Source of the DNA: Terricaulis silvestris | GTDB taxonomy: Bacteria > Pseudomonadota > Alphaproteobacteria > Caulobacterales > Aquidulcibacteraceae | Length of the DNA stretch: 64,000 bases | Reading direction: 5' to 3' | Assembly (NCBI RefSeq): GCF_009792355.1 | Contig: NZ_CP047045.1 | Location: 2,320,501 to 2,384,500, forward strand | Shown here: positions 34,981-44,620 of the stretch, piece by piece | Layout of the letters: every line of letters begins with the position of its first letter | How positions within the stretch are numbered: position 1 is the first letter of the stretch | Notes under the pieces: model-generated | Database searches by the model: none | What the model saw: only the letters and a program-made list of their open reading frames with translations | What the model was told of the DNA's origin: nothing | Translations under genes and position numbers: made by a program

Positions 34981-37900
34981 CTATAATGTTATGGTTAACT
35001 CCTTGTTCAACCCTGGCGCACCGTTCTCTCCCATCTGGGCGACTCGGAGGCGCAACGAGACAGGCGGAGCACCGAAATCAGCGATCTGGTCGGCGGCGCC
35101 GTAGAGGTGAGCCGGGTTTGTGACGTTCACACTTCGCTTCAGAACGTCCGCGCCGTCGAGGATATCCAGGACGTAGCTTTCCGGCGCCGCGCCGAGCGGC
35201 GGCTCGCCCGGCCCCCAAGCGTCGCCGCCCACACGTGCGCAACGCACCCAGCTGATCGCGACGTCGCCGCTCGGTTCACGGCGTGCGCGAAGATGCGCCG
35301 GCGCCCAAGGACGCAAAGCGGCGTGCGGCAAAGTGAGCGTGAGATGTTCGGCGCGTGGATCGGTAGCGAGTGCGTTCGCGGGCGGCGCCGCGAACGCCAG
35401 CGGCTCATTCCATTCGTGCGCGCCAATCTCAGCGCGCGCCAGCCGCGCGTCCAGCTTCACGATGCGGGCCCCGACCGGATGCGGTTCGCGCATCGCGGGA
35501 GCGGAGCCGAGCTGGCCGCGTAGAAAGCCCGAGAGTTGATACTCGTTCGGCGCGACCAATTCGCACGAACGCGCTTGCACAACTTCCCAGTCTCCGTCAG
35601 CGCCTTCGATTGCGAACACGTTGTCGCCGTTCAACACGGCATCGGGCGTCGCGCTCGCGAGTGCGCCGCCGTAGAGCTTGATCCGGATGATGTTGCCATC
35701 GTCCCACCGATCCACTGGCCCCGGCCACAGCGCCCACAATAATTCACCCATCACCGCAGGCTGCGCGACGGTCGCGCGGCGGCTCAGCGCCGCTCCTGCG
35801 TAGAGCGCATGCGCACCGCGCCAGGGTGACGCGTAGATCGCGACCAGCGGCCGGCTCTCGCCTTCGGCCTTCGGCAAGGGAGGCAGATTGAGAACTGAGA
35901 CGGCTGGAGTCGGCGCGGGCGTCGACACCGGCGCGGTCGGATCGCCGATCTGCGTTTGGGTCGGGGCCGCTGCGCGCGCGCGACGAACATCGAGCTGCCG
36001 TTCCGCGCCATCCTCGATTGCGGCGATCTCAAACAGGTCGGACCCGCCGGCGAGCGTGATGCGGTCGCCGGGCTCCAGTGCCAGATGCGCCGGACCGAGT
36101 GCTATATTCAGCGCTTCGGCCGCCGCGCGGCGATCCGCGAGCACGCTTTGCGCGATGCGTTCTGCCGCCTCCGCTTCGAGCACAAGCGGGGCGTCCAAGC
36201 TGATGACGCCGACTTCGGCGCGGTCCAATCGCCGCGCACTGGCGCCGCCGATCAGGTAATCTCGCGCCGCATCGATAAAGCGCACGCGCGCCTCAATTGG
36301 CGCGTCCGCCGCATCCGAGCGCCGCGCAAGCGGTGTGGCGACCGTATCGGCAGTGAGATCGCTTATAGCGACATCCACAGGCGCCGCGTCGTCAGCGTGA
36401 AAGAACACAATCGCGCCCTCACGCTCGGCCGCGCCGAAATCGTAAGCGGCCATCAACGGCTCCAGCGCCGCACGCGCCTCCATTGGCGCATCCACGACGT
36501 AGCCGCTCAACGCGCCGACCAAGGCCGACGCAGCAACGTCTTCCGCGTCGGCGCGCGCACAGATATCTGTCACCACTTCGCCGAGCATTGAGAGCCCAGC
36601 GCGACCATTGAGCCAATGACCGCGCCGCCACGCTGGTCCGTCACTCCAGACCTGGCTCAATGCCGGAAACGCCGGATGTGGCCGCGCATCCCATGCCCAG
36701 AGGAATGCGCGCTCGATCATCGGCAGGCCGGTGAGCGACGAGACGGGGTTGGCTTCGCCTTCCGCGTCCCAGTAGCGCAGATACGCTTCGAGCGTGCGGC
36801 GTTGAATGAGATCGTCGCGCGCGCCTGAGGAGAAGGGCGGCAACATGCTCTCGGCGCTCTTCGCGTCGATGAAAAGGTTGGGCGCGTTGGCGCCTTTGTC
36901 GATTGCGGGGCAACCGAGTTCGATCAGCCAAACCGGCTTCGACTCCGGCGTCCAGGCTGTCGGCGAAGCTGCGCGCACGCCGGCCGGGCGATCGAAGTGC
37001 GGGTGCGCCCAGAAATTGCGCACGTCCTTGGCGCGATAGATCCAAGGCTCGGCGTGAGCGCCGTCGGTGATCGACGTGCGCGTTTGCGCCGCGCGATCAG
37101 CGTCGGAGGCGTAGAACCAATCGTAGTTCTCACCGGCTTCGATCCGGCTTTCCAGATAGGCGCTATCGTGCGGATGCTTGGTAATCGTGGCGTCGAGGTG
37201 CCCGATCCCATCACGCCAATCGGTCAGCGGTGGATACCAATCGATGCCGACGACGTCGATCTCGTCATCGGCCCAAAGCGGATCGAGATGGGAGAGCACA
37301 TCGCCCGACCCGTCTTGCGGGCGATAGCCTCCGTACTCACTCCAATCTGCCGCATAGGTGAGTGTCGTGCTCGGACCGAGCATGGCGAGAACATCGCTGG
37401 CGAGATCGCGAAGAGCGGCGACGACAGGAAAACTGGTCGCACTATCGCGCGCCGTTGTCAGGGCGCGCAGTTCCGATCCGATGATGAACGCGTCGACGCC
37501 GCCCGCGAGTGCGGCGAGCTTTGCGTGATGGAGGACGAAGCGGCGGTAGGACCATTCGTTTGGACCGGAATAGGTGGGCACGCCTTCACCGGCGCCAAAA
37601 TCAGATGGCGCAGCAGCGCCGAAGAAGCTTTCAATCTGCGTTGCCGCTGCGCCCGTCTTGTCCACCGCACCCAGCTGACCGACCGCGGGATGCGGTGTAA
37701 TGCGCCCGCGCCACGGATAGGCCGCCTGCTCCGCGGCGCCGTAAGGATCCGGCAATGCATCGCCCGCCGACACGTCCATCAGCACGAACGGGTACAAACT
37801 CACCGCATAGCCGCGCGCTTTCAGCGCCGCGATCGCTTGCAACACGCTCGCATCACTCGGCGTCCCGCCATAGGCCGGCGCGCCCTCAAACTGACTGACG

Positions 37901-38319
37901 ACGTGCGCGCCGCCGCGCGTGACGCCGCCCGCGCGCCAACTCACGGGCGTCGTGCTTTTCTCATCCAACTCGACGCCAGGCCGGATTTGGCATTCGCCGC
38001 AGCGCAGGTCATCGCCGAACCAGGAGACCACTAGCAGCACGCTCTCACAATTGGGAAAATCCTGCTGAAGCTGATCAAGCGACACCAACAGGTTGGCGCG
38101 GTCCCGTTCGGCGTGAACGTTTTCCGCCGTCTCTTGGCCCGGCCCGATGCGGCGCATCACGGGCTCGGTGGCGTACACGAACTCCCCCGAGCCAGGGATC
38201 AGACAGATCGCTTTGACGCGGTCCTCGAAGCGCGGGCCGGGCGTGCGTTGTGGCGCCGGCCGCACGATCTCAAATGAAAGCTGCGGGATGGTGTTGCCGA
38301 AGCGGTCGAGCGGCAGATC
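34981..38319 (-). pseudogene. 5'-truncated GTA gp15-like tail tip/host-specificity protein (TIM-barrel domain)
   Basis: About 1112 codons remain, open to the TAG at 34981. The first recognisable residues, DLPLDRFGNTIPQLSFEIVRP, are normally internal to gp15 (roughly residue 150-200), so the whole N-terminal domain is missing. The TIM-barrel glycoside-hydrolase-like domain (DVVGIDWYPPLTDWRDG, VWLIELGCPAIDKGANAPN) and the C-terminal phage-tail-like region (ITLAGGSDLFEIAAIEDGAERQLDV) are intact in length. A GTG at 38265 could still serve as a start, but no ribosome site is seen. In RcGTA, gp15 is a tail-tip/megatron protein. The 5' end abuts a truncated capsid gene, so it is most likely a relic. 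Confidence 0.88.
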
Positions 38320-38324
38320 TTGCC

Positions 38325-39092
38325 TCAGACGTAGCTGCCTTCCGCGACTGCGTCGTAGTCCAGGAAGCCGCGCGGCTTGTCATCGCCATCGCCATTGACG
38401 AACGCGGCGCGCTCTTGGCCCGCGAAGGCTTCTTCGACTTCGGTCGCGATCCATTCTTCGAGATTGACGAAGCTGTCGTCGAGCAACGTCTGTGTCGCGG
38501 CGAGGTTGGCGTAAAGCTCTGAGGTTGGGAATTCGAGCAGTGCCAGTGTCGGCGAAGTCGTCTGCGTGCGCGCCGCGGTTTCCGCGACCCAACCCGTGCC
38601 GGCGTTGGTGAGGCTGATCGGCTTCTTGAACACGTTGGCGCCGGTGGTGCGCACGGTCGCAATGCCGCGCATCGGCGAAACCTGGCGCAAACGTGTCTCA
38701 ATCATGCGGTCGAGTTCAGGGGGCGCGACGTAGCCGCCGTCGGCGCCGCCCGGAGTGGGATCACCAACGACCGAAAGTGCTTTCGCCTCGAATTGCGCGA
38801 GCGCCGAAATATCGCCACGGCGAAGGTATGAACTCCATGCCGACTTGTGCTCGCTCAGCGCCGGATCAGCAGCAAGCCCCGGCCGGCGGCCGGCGAGTGC
38901 TGCGCGTTCGATCTGCGACTTCTGCTCACTCAGCGCCCGGTCGATGCGATCGACCTTCTCTTCCAAGAGAACGTCGGCGCGTTTACGCTCGATTGCGTCG
39001 AGGCGCGCGTCGTTTGCGGTCTTGAAGTCCTCGAACGCGCGCATGAGCGCGTCCTGCGCGCCAACAGGCGCGGCCTTGGTCTCTTTTCTCAC
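38325..39092 (-). pseudogene. 3'-truncated GTA major capsid protein (gp5, HK97 fold)
   Basis: 255 aa remain of about 390-400 expected. It has the N-terminal coiled scaffold-like region (AFEDFKTANDARLDAIERKRADVL), then the HK97 capsid body (GGADGGYVAPPELDRMIETRLRQVSPMRGIA, VNGDGDDKPRGFLDYD). The reading stops after AEGSYV at a TGA, where intact GTA capsids continue for about 140 residues. Immediately after this point the DNA turns into gp15 sequence in another frame. GTG start at 39092 with a strong site (taggagaa). Without its C-terminal part the capsid cannot fold normally (inference from HK97 structure). Confidence 0.88.
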
Positions 39093-39516
39093 GTTTTTCT
39101 CCTAAGCTAGCGCGGGTGAACTCTCGCGCAAGAGTCAACCGCGCTTGCGGCTGCATCGGATGGGTCACGATGGACACTTCCAGAAGCTCGATTTCTTCCA
39201 ACACGCGCCCGCTGGCTTTGCGGTGCGCCACGATCGGCACGAACCCGATCGACAACCCATCGACGCCGCGGGCGATCAAACGCCTGGCGCGCGCGGCGCC
39301 GGGCAGCTCGTCGCGGATCTGGCCTCGCAGGTAGAGCCCGCGCCCATCCTCGCGCACAACATCCCAGTGCCCGGCATGCAAGCGCCGTTCGTGTTCAACC
39401 AGCATCGGCAGCGGCTCACCGCGCCGCGCCAAGCTCGACGCGAAAGCGCCGGCGCGCACCACGTCCGCCATCTGATCCGCGACGCCGAACAGAGCGGCGT
39501 AGCCTTCGATGATCAC
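38983..39516 (-). CDS. GTA prohead protease (gp4, HK97/U35 family)
   Basis: Predicted 177 aa. The U35 protease core is intact: IIEGYAALFGVADQMADVVRAGAF, LPMLVEHERRLHAGHWD with the catalytic His, and VDGLSIGFVPI with the catalytic Ser. GTG start at 39516 overlapping the g3.5 stop (GTGA). The frame runs 110 bases into the capsid gene and the last ~35 residues (REKRDQGRACWRAGRAHARVRG) look non-native, so the natural stop may have been lost by a small indel. In functional GTAs it processes the capsid. Confidence 0.85.
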   Translation of the reverse strand: MIIEGYAALFGVADQMADVVRAGAFASSLARRGEPLPMLVEHERRLHAGHWDVVREDGRGLYLRGQIRDELPGAARARRLIARGVDGLSIGFVPIVAHRKASGRVLEEIELLEVSIVTHPMQPQARLTLAREFTRASLGEKREKRDQGRACWRAGRAHARVRGLQDRKRRAPRRNRA

Positions 39517-39733
39517 GGCTCGAGCCGCGCCTCGATGCGCGCGAGCGAACGGCGCGCGTCCGCAACTTGCTCTTCCAACCGCGCCAGGCGCTCGGCTACT
39601 TCAGGCTGCGTCGCGACGGCTCGTTCTACCTCTTCCAACCGCGCCGCAGCGCGGCCAGCCCAGATCAAACCACCAGCGGTTCCAGAAACAGCGCAAGAAT
39701 GAGCGCCAGCGTGACGCGCGGATCAATCCTCAT
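39513..39733 (-). pseudogene. GTA gp3.5-like small protein, frameshifted
   Basis: The ATG at 39733 overlaps the portal stop (ATGA). It encodes MRIDPRVTLALILALFLE, then meets a TGA after 22 codons. In the next frame the text continues as GGLIWAGRAAARLEEVERAV with heptad-rich helix to a TGA at 39513 that overlaps the protease start. Insertion of one A in GGAACC (39678-39683) would give LFLETAGGLIWAG, a natural membrane helix. So this is a one-base deletion in a small membrane/coiled-coil protein encoded between portal and protease in GTA clusters. A sequencing error cannot be excluded. Confidence 0.7.
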
Positions 39734-40881
39734 TGCGCACGCTCCGGCGTCTCGACTCCCGCCATCCGGCGCTTCTCGTCCTCGCTCAGGAAATTCGCGC
39801 TGCCGATGCGCGACCACAAGGCCTCGCGCTCAATCGTTAGCGCTGGCACATTCTCGACATCGACATTCACTGCAGCAGGCCCGGTCTCGGGCCAGCGATC
39901 TCCGATCCACGCTTCGATCCCCCGCGCACCTTTCATGGCGAGCGGCAAAGCTGTCTGGCGCCAGAACGCCAAGTTCGCTTCGCGGTAGTTGGAGTAGGTG
40001 TTGTCGCCAGGAATGCCGAGCAACATCGGCGGCACGCCGAACGCCAACGCAATGTCGCGCGCGGCCGAGTGCCGCGCTTCGCTGAAGTCCATCTCCGACG
40101 GCGAGAGCGACATCGGCCGCCACTCCAGTCCGCCTTCCAAAAGCATTGGCCGGCCAGCGTTTGCGGCGCCGACATGCATGTCTTCCAGCTCTTGCTTCAA
40201 ACGCCGGAATTGCTCTTCGCTCAAGCGATCCGCGCCGCCGGCGCCTGTGAACACAAGCGCGCCTGACGGCCGCGCCGCGTTGTCGATCAGTGCTTTGTTC
40301 CAGGCGCCGCCGGCATTGTGGATGTCGATGGAGAACGCCGCTGCTTCCATCGGCGAGAGCCCGTACCAGTCGTCGGCCGGATGAAAGAGCTTGAGATGCA
40401 GGATCGGCGCATCGCTCGTGACCGGATCGCGTTCGAACTTGCGCACACTTGAACCAACCCGATGCTCCCATCCCACCGGCCAACCATCGGCGCCAGGCAC
40501 AACGCTCATCCGGTCTGGCCGAAGCACATAAAGCTCGGACGGCGCATCGCTCTCGATGCTCGCCGCTTCGAGGTACGCGTTCCCCGAAACCTGCAGGTGG
40601 CCGTAGAACGCTTCCAGCAGCTCAATCCCGGTTTGCTCAGGGTTGGGTCGTGCCAGCAAACGCGCCAGCGGGTGATCCGCCGGGCCGACCTTCAGCGGCG
40701 CACTTGCCGCGGCTTCGGCGATCATGCGCACACAACGATACGCGATCGCGTTGCGCGCATAGCCTTCGCGCGCGAACACGCTGGGATCGCGCGCCGACCA
40801 GGCCGGGCGCCCAAGCGCGTGCCACGCCAACAGCTTTCGCTCCACGCGCGGCGCGCGGAGACGTCTCCACCAATCCAACAT
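39730..40881 (-). CDS. GTA portal protein (gp3, HK97-type)
   Basis: Predicted 383 aa, normal for GTA portal. It starts MLDWWRRLRAPRVERKLLAWHALGRP and has the portal core (YARNAIAYRCVRMIAEAAASAPLKVG, LEAFYGHLQVSGNAYLEA, ALAFGVPPMLLGIPGDNTYSNYREANLAFWRQTALPLA). It appears intact. Portals form the dodecameric DNA channel at the capsid vertex. It lies 14 bases after the large terminase and overlaps the broken g3.5 gene. Confidence 0.92.
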   Translation of the reverse strand: MLDWWRRLRAPRVERKLLAWHALGRPAWSARDPSVFAREGYARNAIAYRCVRMIAEAAASAPLKVGPADHPLARLLARPNPEQTGIELLEAFYGHLQVSGNAYLEAASIESDAPSELYVLRPDRMSVVPGADGWPVGWEHRVGSSVRKFERDPVTSDAPILHLKLFHPADDWYGLSPMEAAAFSIDIHNAGGAWNKALIDNAARPSGALVFTGAGGADRLSEEQFRRLKQELEDMHVGAANAGRPMLLEGGLEWRPMSLSPSEMDFSEARHSAARDIALAFGVPPMLLGIPGDNTYSNYREANLAFWRQTALPLAMKGARGIEAWIGDRWPETGPAAVNVDVENVPALTIEREALWSRIGSANFLSEDEKRRMAGVETPERAQ

Positions 40882-40895
40882 CTAGAGCTTTCTCG

Positions 40896-42209
40896 TTAAA
40901 GTATCCGCACGCGCGGCTGTGCGCCGCCCATGAACAAATCCGTCAGCGCCCACACCAGTGCGTCCACGCGATCAGGGCTGGCCTTCGCAACACCGGCGCC
41001 GAACGCGCACATCTCGTCTTCCAGCGCCGGGAACACGCCAGCATGTGTCACGCGCCCTTGCGCGTAGTATGCTGCGACGGGTTCGGCCCGCGCGCGCTTG
41101 CCTTTGCTGGCATGAACCAAGCGCACGAAGAACTCCGGCGCAGCTGCGCGCAGAACCTCTCGCACCATTTCGCCGCCGTTGTTCGCCTCGGCGACAATTG
41201 CATCAGCACCGACGGATCGCGCCAGCGCTGCCGCGCGCCCGGCCCACTCGTGTGGCGCCGCGCCTTGGATGGTGGCGTCCGCCAGCACTACAACCTGTCG
41301 CGCCGCGCCTTCGCCATATGCGCCCGCAGCGATGATGCCGCACGAGTCTGCCTCAGCGCCCACGCTCGCCGGCGGATCGACGGCGACAACGACGCGATCA
41401 AACTCCGCATCGACATTGCGCCGCAACGCTTCAACTTCCGCGCGCCGCCACAGCGCACCTTCGAACGTCTCGATCAGTTCACCCAACAATTCCTGCCGGT
41501 GATACGCAGTGCCCGCCCAGCGCTCGTTCAGCTTGGCGACGAAGTCCGGCGAGACGTTGTGCCGGTTCGCCCAAGTCGCAGATATTGACCGGACCGTGTC
41601 GCGCGCATCGAGCAGGCGCTTCAGCGCCGGCATCGGGCGCGGTGTCGTAGTCACCATCAGCCGCGGCCGTTCGCCCAAACGCAAACCATGCTCCAGGGTC
41701 GAGAGCGCTTCCTCTGGATACGCCCAGAAACACAATTCATCCGCCCACGCCGCATCGAACTGCGGCCCGCGCAGCGACTCTGGGTCCTCCGCCGAAAAAC
41801 AGTACGCTTGCGCTCCGTTGGCCCAGCAGAGCCGCTTGCGGCTCGCCTCATAGACGGGCCGTTCATCGGCCAGGGCGCGTAAGCCCGATGAGCCTTCGAT
41901 CATAACCTCGCGCACATCTTGAAACGTCGGCGCGATCAGCGCGATCCGCCCCGCTTTGCTCCATCGCGCCAATTCCGAAACCCATTCCGCGCCAGCGCGG
42001 GTCTTGCCGGCGCCACGTCCGCCCAAGAACACCCAAGTGCGCCAGTCGCCGTCCGGCGCGATCTGTTCCTCCCGCGCCCAGAACCGCCAATCATTGAGCA
42101 GATCCTGTAGCTGCGATGCGCTGAAGCACGTCGTCAGGTGCGCCAGCCCTACTGGCGTCAACGAACACAGCAATGCGGCGGCGCAGTTCGGCGCGTCTGG
42201 ACTGCTCAT
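40896..42209 (-). CDS. GTA large terminase / DNA-packaging ATPase-nuclease (gp2)
   Basis: Predicted 437 aa from the ATG at 42209; the true start is uncertain since homology begins near SASQLQDLLNDWRFWAREEQ (about residue 30). The ATPase domain has Walker A GGRGAGKT (residues 62-69) and Walker B region FDAAWADELCFW, and the C-terminal RNase H-like nuclease has VVVAVDPPASVGAEADSCGI. It appears intact. TerL packages host DNA into GTA heads. It overlaps the gp1 gene by 119 bases with the chosen start; a later non-ATG start would reduce this. Confidence 0.92.
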   Translation of the reverse strand: MSSPDAPNCAAALLCSLTPVGLAHLTTCFSASQLQDLLNDWRFWAREEQIAPDGDWRTWVFLGGRGAGKTRAGAEWVSELARWSKAGRIALIAPTFQDVREVMIEGSSGLRALADERPVYEASRKRLCWANGAQAYCFSAEDPESLRGPQFDAAWADELCFWAYPEEALSTLEHGLRLGERPRLMVTTTPRPMPALKRLLDARDTVRSISATWANRHNVSPDFVAKLNERWAGTAYHRQELLGELIETFEGALWRRAEVEALRRNVDAEFDRVVVAVDPPASVGAEADSCGIIAAGAYGEGAARQVVVLADATIQGAAPHEWAGRAAALARSVGADAIVAEANNGGEMVREVLRAAAPEFFVRLVHASKGKRARAEPVAAYYAQGRVTHAGVFPALEDEMCAFGAGVAKASPDRVDALVWALTDLFMGGAQPRVRIL

Positions 42210-42387
42210 CTTCCTCCACGGACGGCGCAACCGGCGCCGCCATTAGTTCACCTACTTCTCGCTCCGCCTTGACCAGCGCCGAGATGGCTTTCGCCCGTCG
42301 ATCGGCGTCCGAGGCGTTGTCGCCGCGCGTCATCGCCACGAGCGCATCGTTCAGAAGGCGCTTCATCGTTTCAGCTGCTTCGCTCAT
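42091..42387 (-). CDS. GTA gp1-like small terminase candidate
   Basis: Predicted 98 aa, mostly helical (SEAAETMKRLLNDALVAMTRGD, AISALVKAEREVGEL, RRAELRRRIAVFVDASR). The ATG at 42387 follows a strong site (gaggagg). Position directly upstream of and overlapping the large terminase gene matches RcGTA g1, which is now considered a small terminase. The sequence alone is weakly diagnostic. It is the first gene of the minus-strand GTA remnant; no promoter was recognised in the 190 bases between it and the divergent PBP gene. Confidence 0.75.
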   Translation of the reverse strand: MSEAAETMKRLLNDALVAMTRGDNASDADRRAKAISALVKAEREVGELMAAPVAPSVEEDEQSRRAELRRRIAVFVDASRAGAPDDVLQRIAATGSAQ

Positions 42388-42588
42388 CGTTGCCTCCTCG
42401 AAACCCAAAGCCTCGACAGTGCCTGGATGCTAAGGCTTGGCCGGGTCGGTCGGATAGATTTTGGAGAAGTCCAACCGAATCTGTGCTTTGAACGCGGAAC
42501 TTGAGGGATACGCAGGGGCTCTATCCGCGTTTCTCCCGCCAGAACGCTGGCCAGAATTCGGCCATACCTCTATTGGACACCCGCTCCC

Positions 42589-42594
42589 GGAGAA
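42589..42594 (+). promoter_or_regulatory. Ribosome binding site for a TTG start of PBP1a
   Basis: GGAGAA lies a few bases before a TTG at 42599 that begins LSDLPPDPRRGIDWAKL. No ATG is present between the start of the open frame (itself a TTG at 42461) and the membrane anchor, so this site decides the start choice. Confidence 0.5.
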
Positions 42595-42598
42595 CTCC

Positions 42599-44611
42599 TT
42601 GTCCGATCTACCACCAGACCCGCGCCGCGGCATCGACTGGGCGAAGCTGCGCGCCGCCGCGCAGACGCACGCCGCTGCGATCGGCGACCGCTCGAACTTC
42701 ACATGGCGCCGGATCGCGAGCTTCGCGGCCGGCGGCGTGTTGCTGTTCGTGTTGGCGCTCTGGATTTGGATTTACTGGGGCCTGCCGCGCGTTCCGGATG
42801 CTGAAGCGCTGTGGGCGCTCAATCGTCAACCGTCGATTATGTTTGTCGACACCGAAGGCGAGATCATCGGCGTGCGCGGGCCCTATTATGCGCGGCGCGC
42901 AACGCTCGCAGAGCTGCCCGAATACGTGCCGCAGGCCTTCCTCGCGATCGAGGACCGGCGCTTCTATCAGCACGAGGGCGTCGACCGCATGGCGATCTTC
43001 CGCGCCATCCTCGCCAACCTTCGCGCCGGCGAGACGGTGCAAGGCGCGTCAACCATTACGCAGCAGCTCTCGCGCAATCTTTTCCTCACGCCGAACCAAA
43101 CCATCAACCGCAAGCTCCGCGAGATGGTGCTCGCATCCCGCATCGAGCGGCGGCTGACCAAAGATGAGATCCTCGAGCTCTACCTCAACCGCGTTTATCT
43201 CGGCGACCAGGCTTACGGCGTCGATGCAGCCGCGCGGCGTTTCTTCGGAAAAACCTCAAGTGAGTTGACACTCGCGGAAGCCGCCATGCTGGCTGGTTTG
43301 CCCAAAGCGCCATCGCGCTCGGCGCCGACGGAGAGCATGGAACGGGCGACAGCGCGTCAGCACGTCGTGCTCGATGCGATGGTCGAGGCAGGCTTCATCA
43401 CCGCCGAGCAAGCCGCCGAAGCCAAGGAAGAGCGCATCCGCGTCATCGAGCGCCCGAGCACCGAACGCGCCATGGGCTACGCGTTCGATCTCGCCGTCGA
43501 ACAAGCACGCGCCGCCGTCGGCCGCGACACACCCGACCTCGTGATCCAGATGACGATTGATCGTGACGTCCAAGAGGCAGCCGCCAACTCGATCCGGCGG
43601 CGCCTCGGCAACCGCGCCTTCGGCCGCCGCCCGCTGCAAGCCTCGATGATGGCCGTCAACCGCCAAGGCGCAATCGTCGCGCTCGTTGGCGGGACTGATT
43701 ACAACACGTCGAAGTTCAATCGCGTCACCCAAGCCGAACGCCAACCCGGCTCAACATTCAAGACGTTCGTCTACACCGCCGCGCTTGAAGCTGGCCTCGA
43801 CACCGAAGATGTGCGTTACGACGAACCCGTCGTCATCGATGGCTGGCGCCCGCGCAACTACGATGACGGCTATCGCGGCGCCGTCACGCTGCGCACGGCA
43901 TTTGCGCTCTCGATCAACACTGTCGCTGCCTCTGTCGCCAACGAAGTCAGTCCACGCCGTGTCGCCGACGTCGCCACGCGCCTCGGCATTACCGACATGC
44001 CCGCTCGCGGCCAATTCGTGCCGCCTTCGATCGCGCTGGGCTCTATCGAGACGACGCTGTGGGACATGACATCGGCGTTCGCCGTTTTCATGAATGACGG
44101 CCGGCGTATCGACGCGCACATCATTCAGTCGGTCTCGAACTCCGCGGGTCAGCTGCTGTATACGCGCCCGCCCTATGAAGGCGCGCGCGTCCTCGACGAG
44201 CAAGTCGTCCAGCACATGACCAGCATGATGGGCGCTGTTGTCCTGCGCGGCACCGGTACAGGCGCCAGCCTCGGCGGGCGCGACGTCGCAGGCAAAACCG
44301 GCACCAGCTCCGATTGGCGCGACGCCTGGTTCGTCGGCTACACCGCCGACTACACTGCCGGCGTCTGGGTCGGCCACGACGACTTTACCTCGATGGGCCG
44401 CACCACCGGCGGCACCTTGCCGGCGCAGATCTGGAACGACACCATGCGCGTCGCGCACCAGGGCGTCGAAGATCACCCGCTCCCCGGCATCGAGCAGCCA
44501 GCGTATTCGCCAGCGGAAATAGAGACGGCGTCGTTCTTCGACGATCTCGCCAATGCTTTCGGCGATTCCGGCAACGATCTGGGTGACGCGCTCGAAGAGA
44601 TTTTCAACTAG
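42599..44611 (+). CDS. Penicillin-binding protein 1A-type bifunctional transglycosylase/transpeptidase
   Basis: Predicted 670 aa from a TTG at 42599. Cytosolic basic leader, membrane helix (IASFAAGGVLLFVLALWIWIYW), GT51 transglycosylase domain with catalytic glutamate in AIEDRRFYQHEGVD and GASTITQQLSRNLFL, and transpeptidase domain with SxxK in RQPGSTFKTFVY, SxN in FALSINTVA and KTG in VAGKTGTSSDWRDAWFVGY. It polymerises and cross-links peptidoglycan. The C-terminus is acidic (FFDDLANAFGDSGNDL). Divergent from the GTA block and 9 bases before uup. The start could also be the TTG at 42461. Confidence 0.94.
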   Translation: MSDLPPDPRRGIDWAKLRAAAQTHAAAIGDRSNFTWRRIASFAAGGVLLFVLALWIWIYWGLPRVPDAEALWALNRQPSIMFVDTEGEIIGVRGPYYARRATLAELPEYVPQAFLAIEDRRFYQHEGVDRMAIFRAILANLRAGETVQGASTITQQLSRNLFLTPNQTINRKLREMVLASRIERRLTKDEILELYLNRVYLGDQAYGVDAAARRFFGKTSSELTLAEAAMLAGLPKAPSRSAPTESMERATARQHVVLDAMVEAGFITAEQAAEAKEERIRVIERPSTERAMGYAFDLAVEQARAAVGRDTPDLVIQMTIDRDVQEAAANSIRRRLGNRAFGRRPLQASMMAVNRQGAIVALVGGTDYNTSKFNRVTQAERQPGSTFKTFVYTAALEAGLDTEDVRYDEPVVIDGWRPRNYDDGYRGAVTLRTAFALSINTVAASVANEVSPRRVADVATRLGITDMPARGQFVPPSIALGSIETTLWDMTSAFAVFMNDGRRIDAHIIQSVSNSAGQLLYTRPPYEGARVLDEQVVQHMTSMMGAVVLRGTGTGASLGGRDVAGKTGTSSDWRDAWFVGYTADYTAGVWVGHDDFTSMGRTTGGTLPAQIWNDTMRVAHQGVEDHPLPGIEQPAYSPAEIETASFFDDLANAFGDSGNDLGDALEEIFN

Positions 44612-44620
44612 TCTCGCGCG

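Noticed and set aside
34982-34987. TATAAT on the plus strand after the DnaJ-domain gene
   Set aside because: It overlaps the gp15 stop, and no plus-strand gene follows; likely chance.
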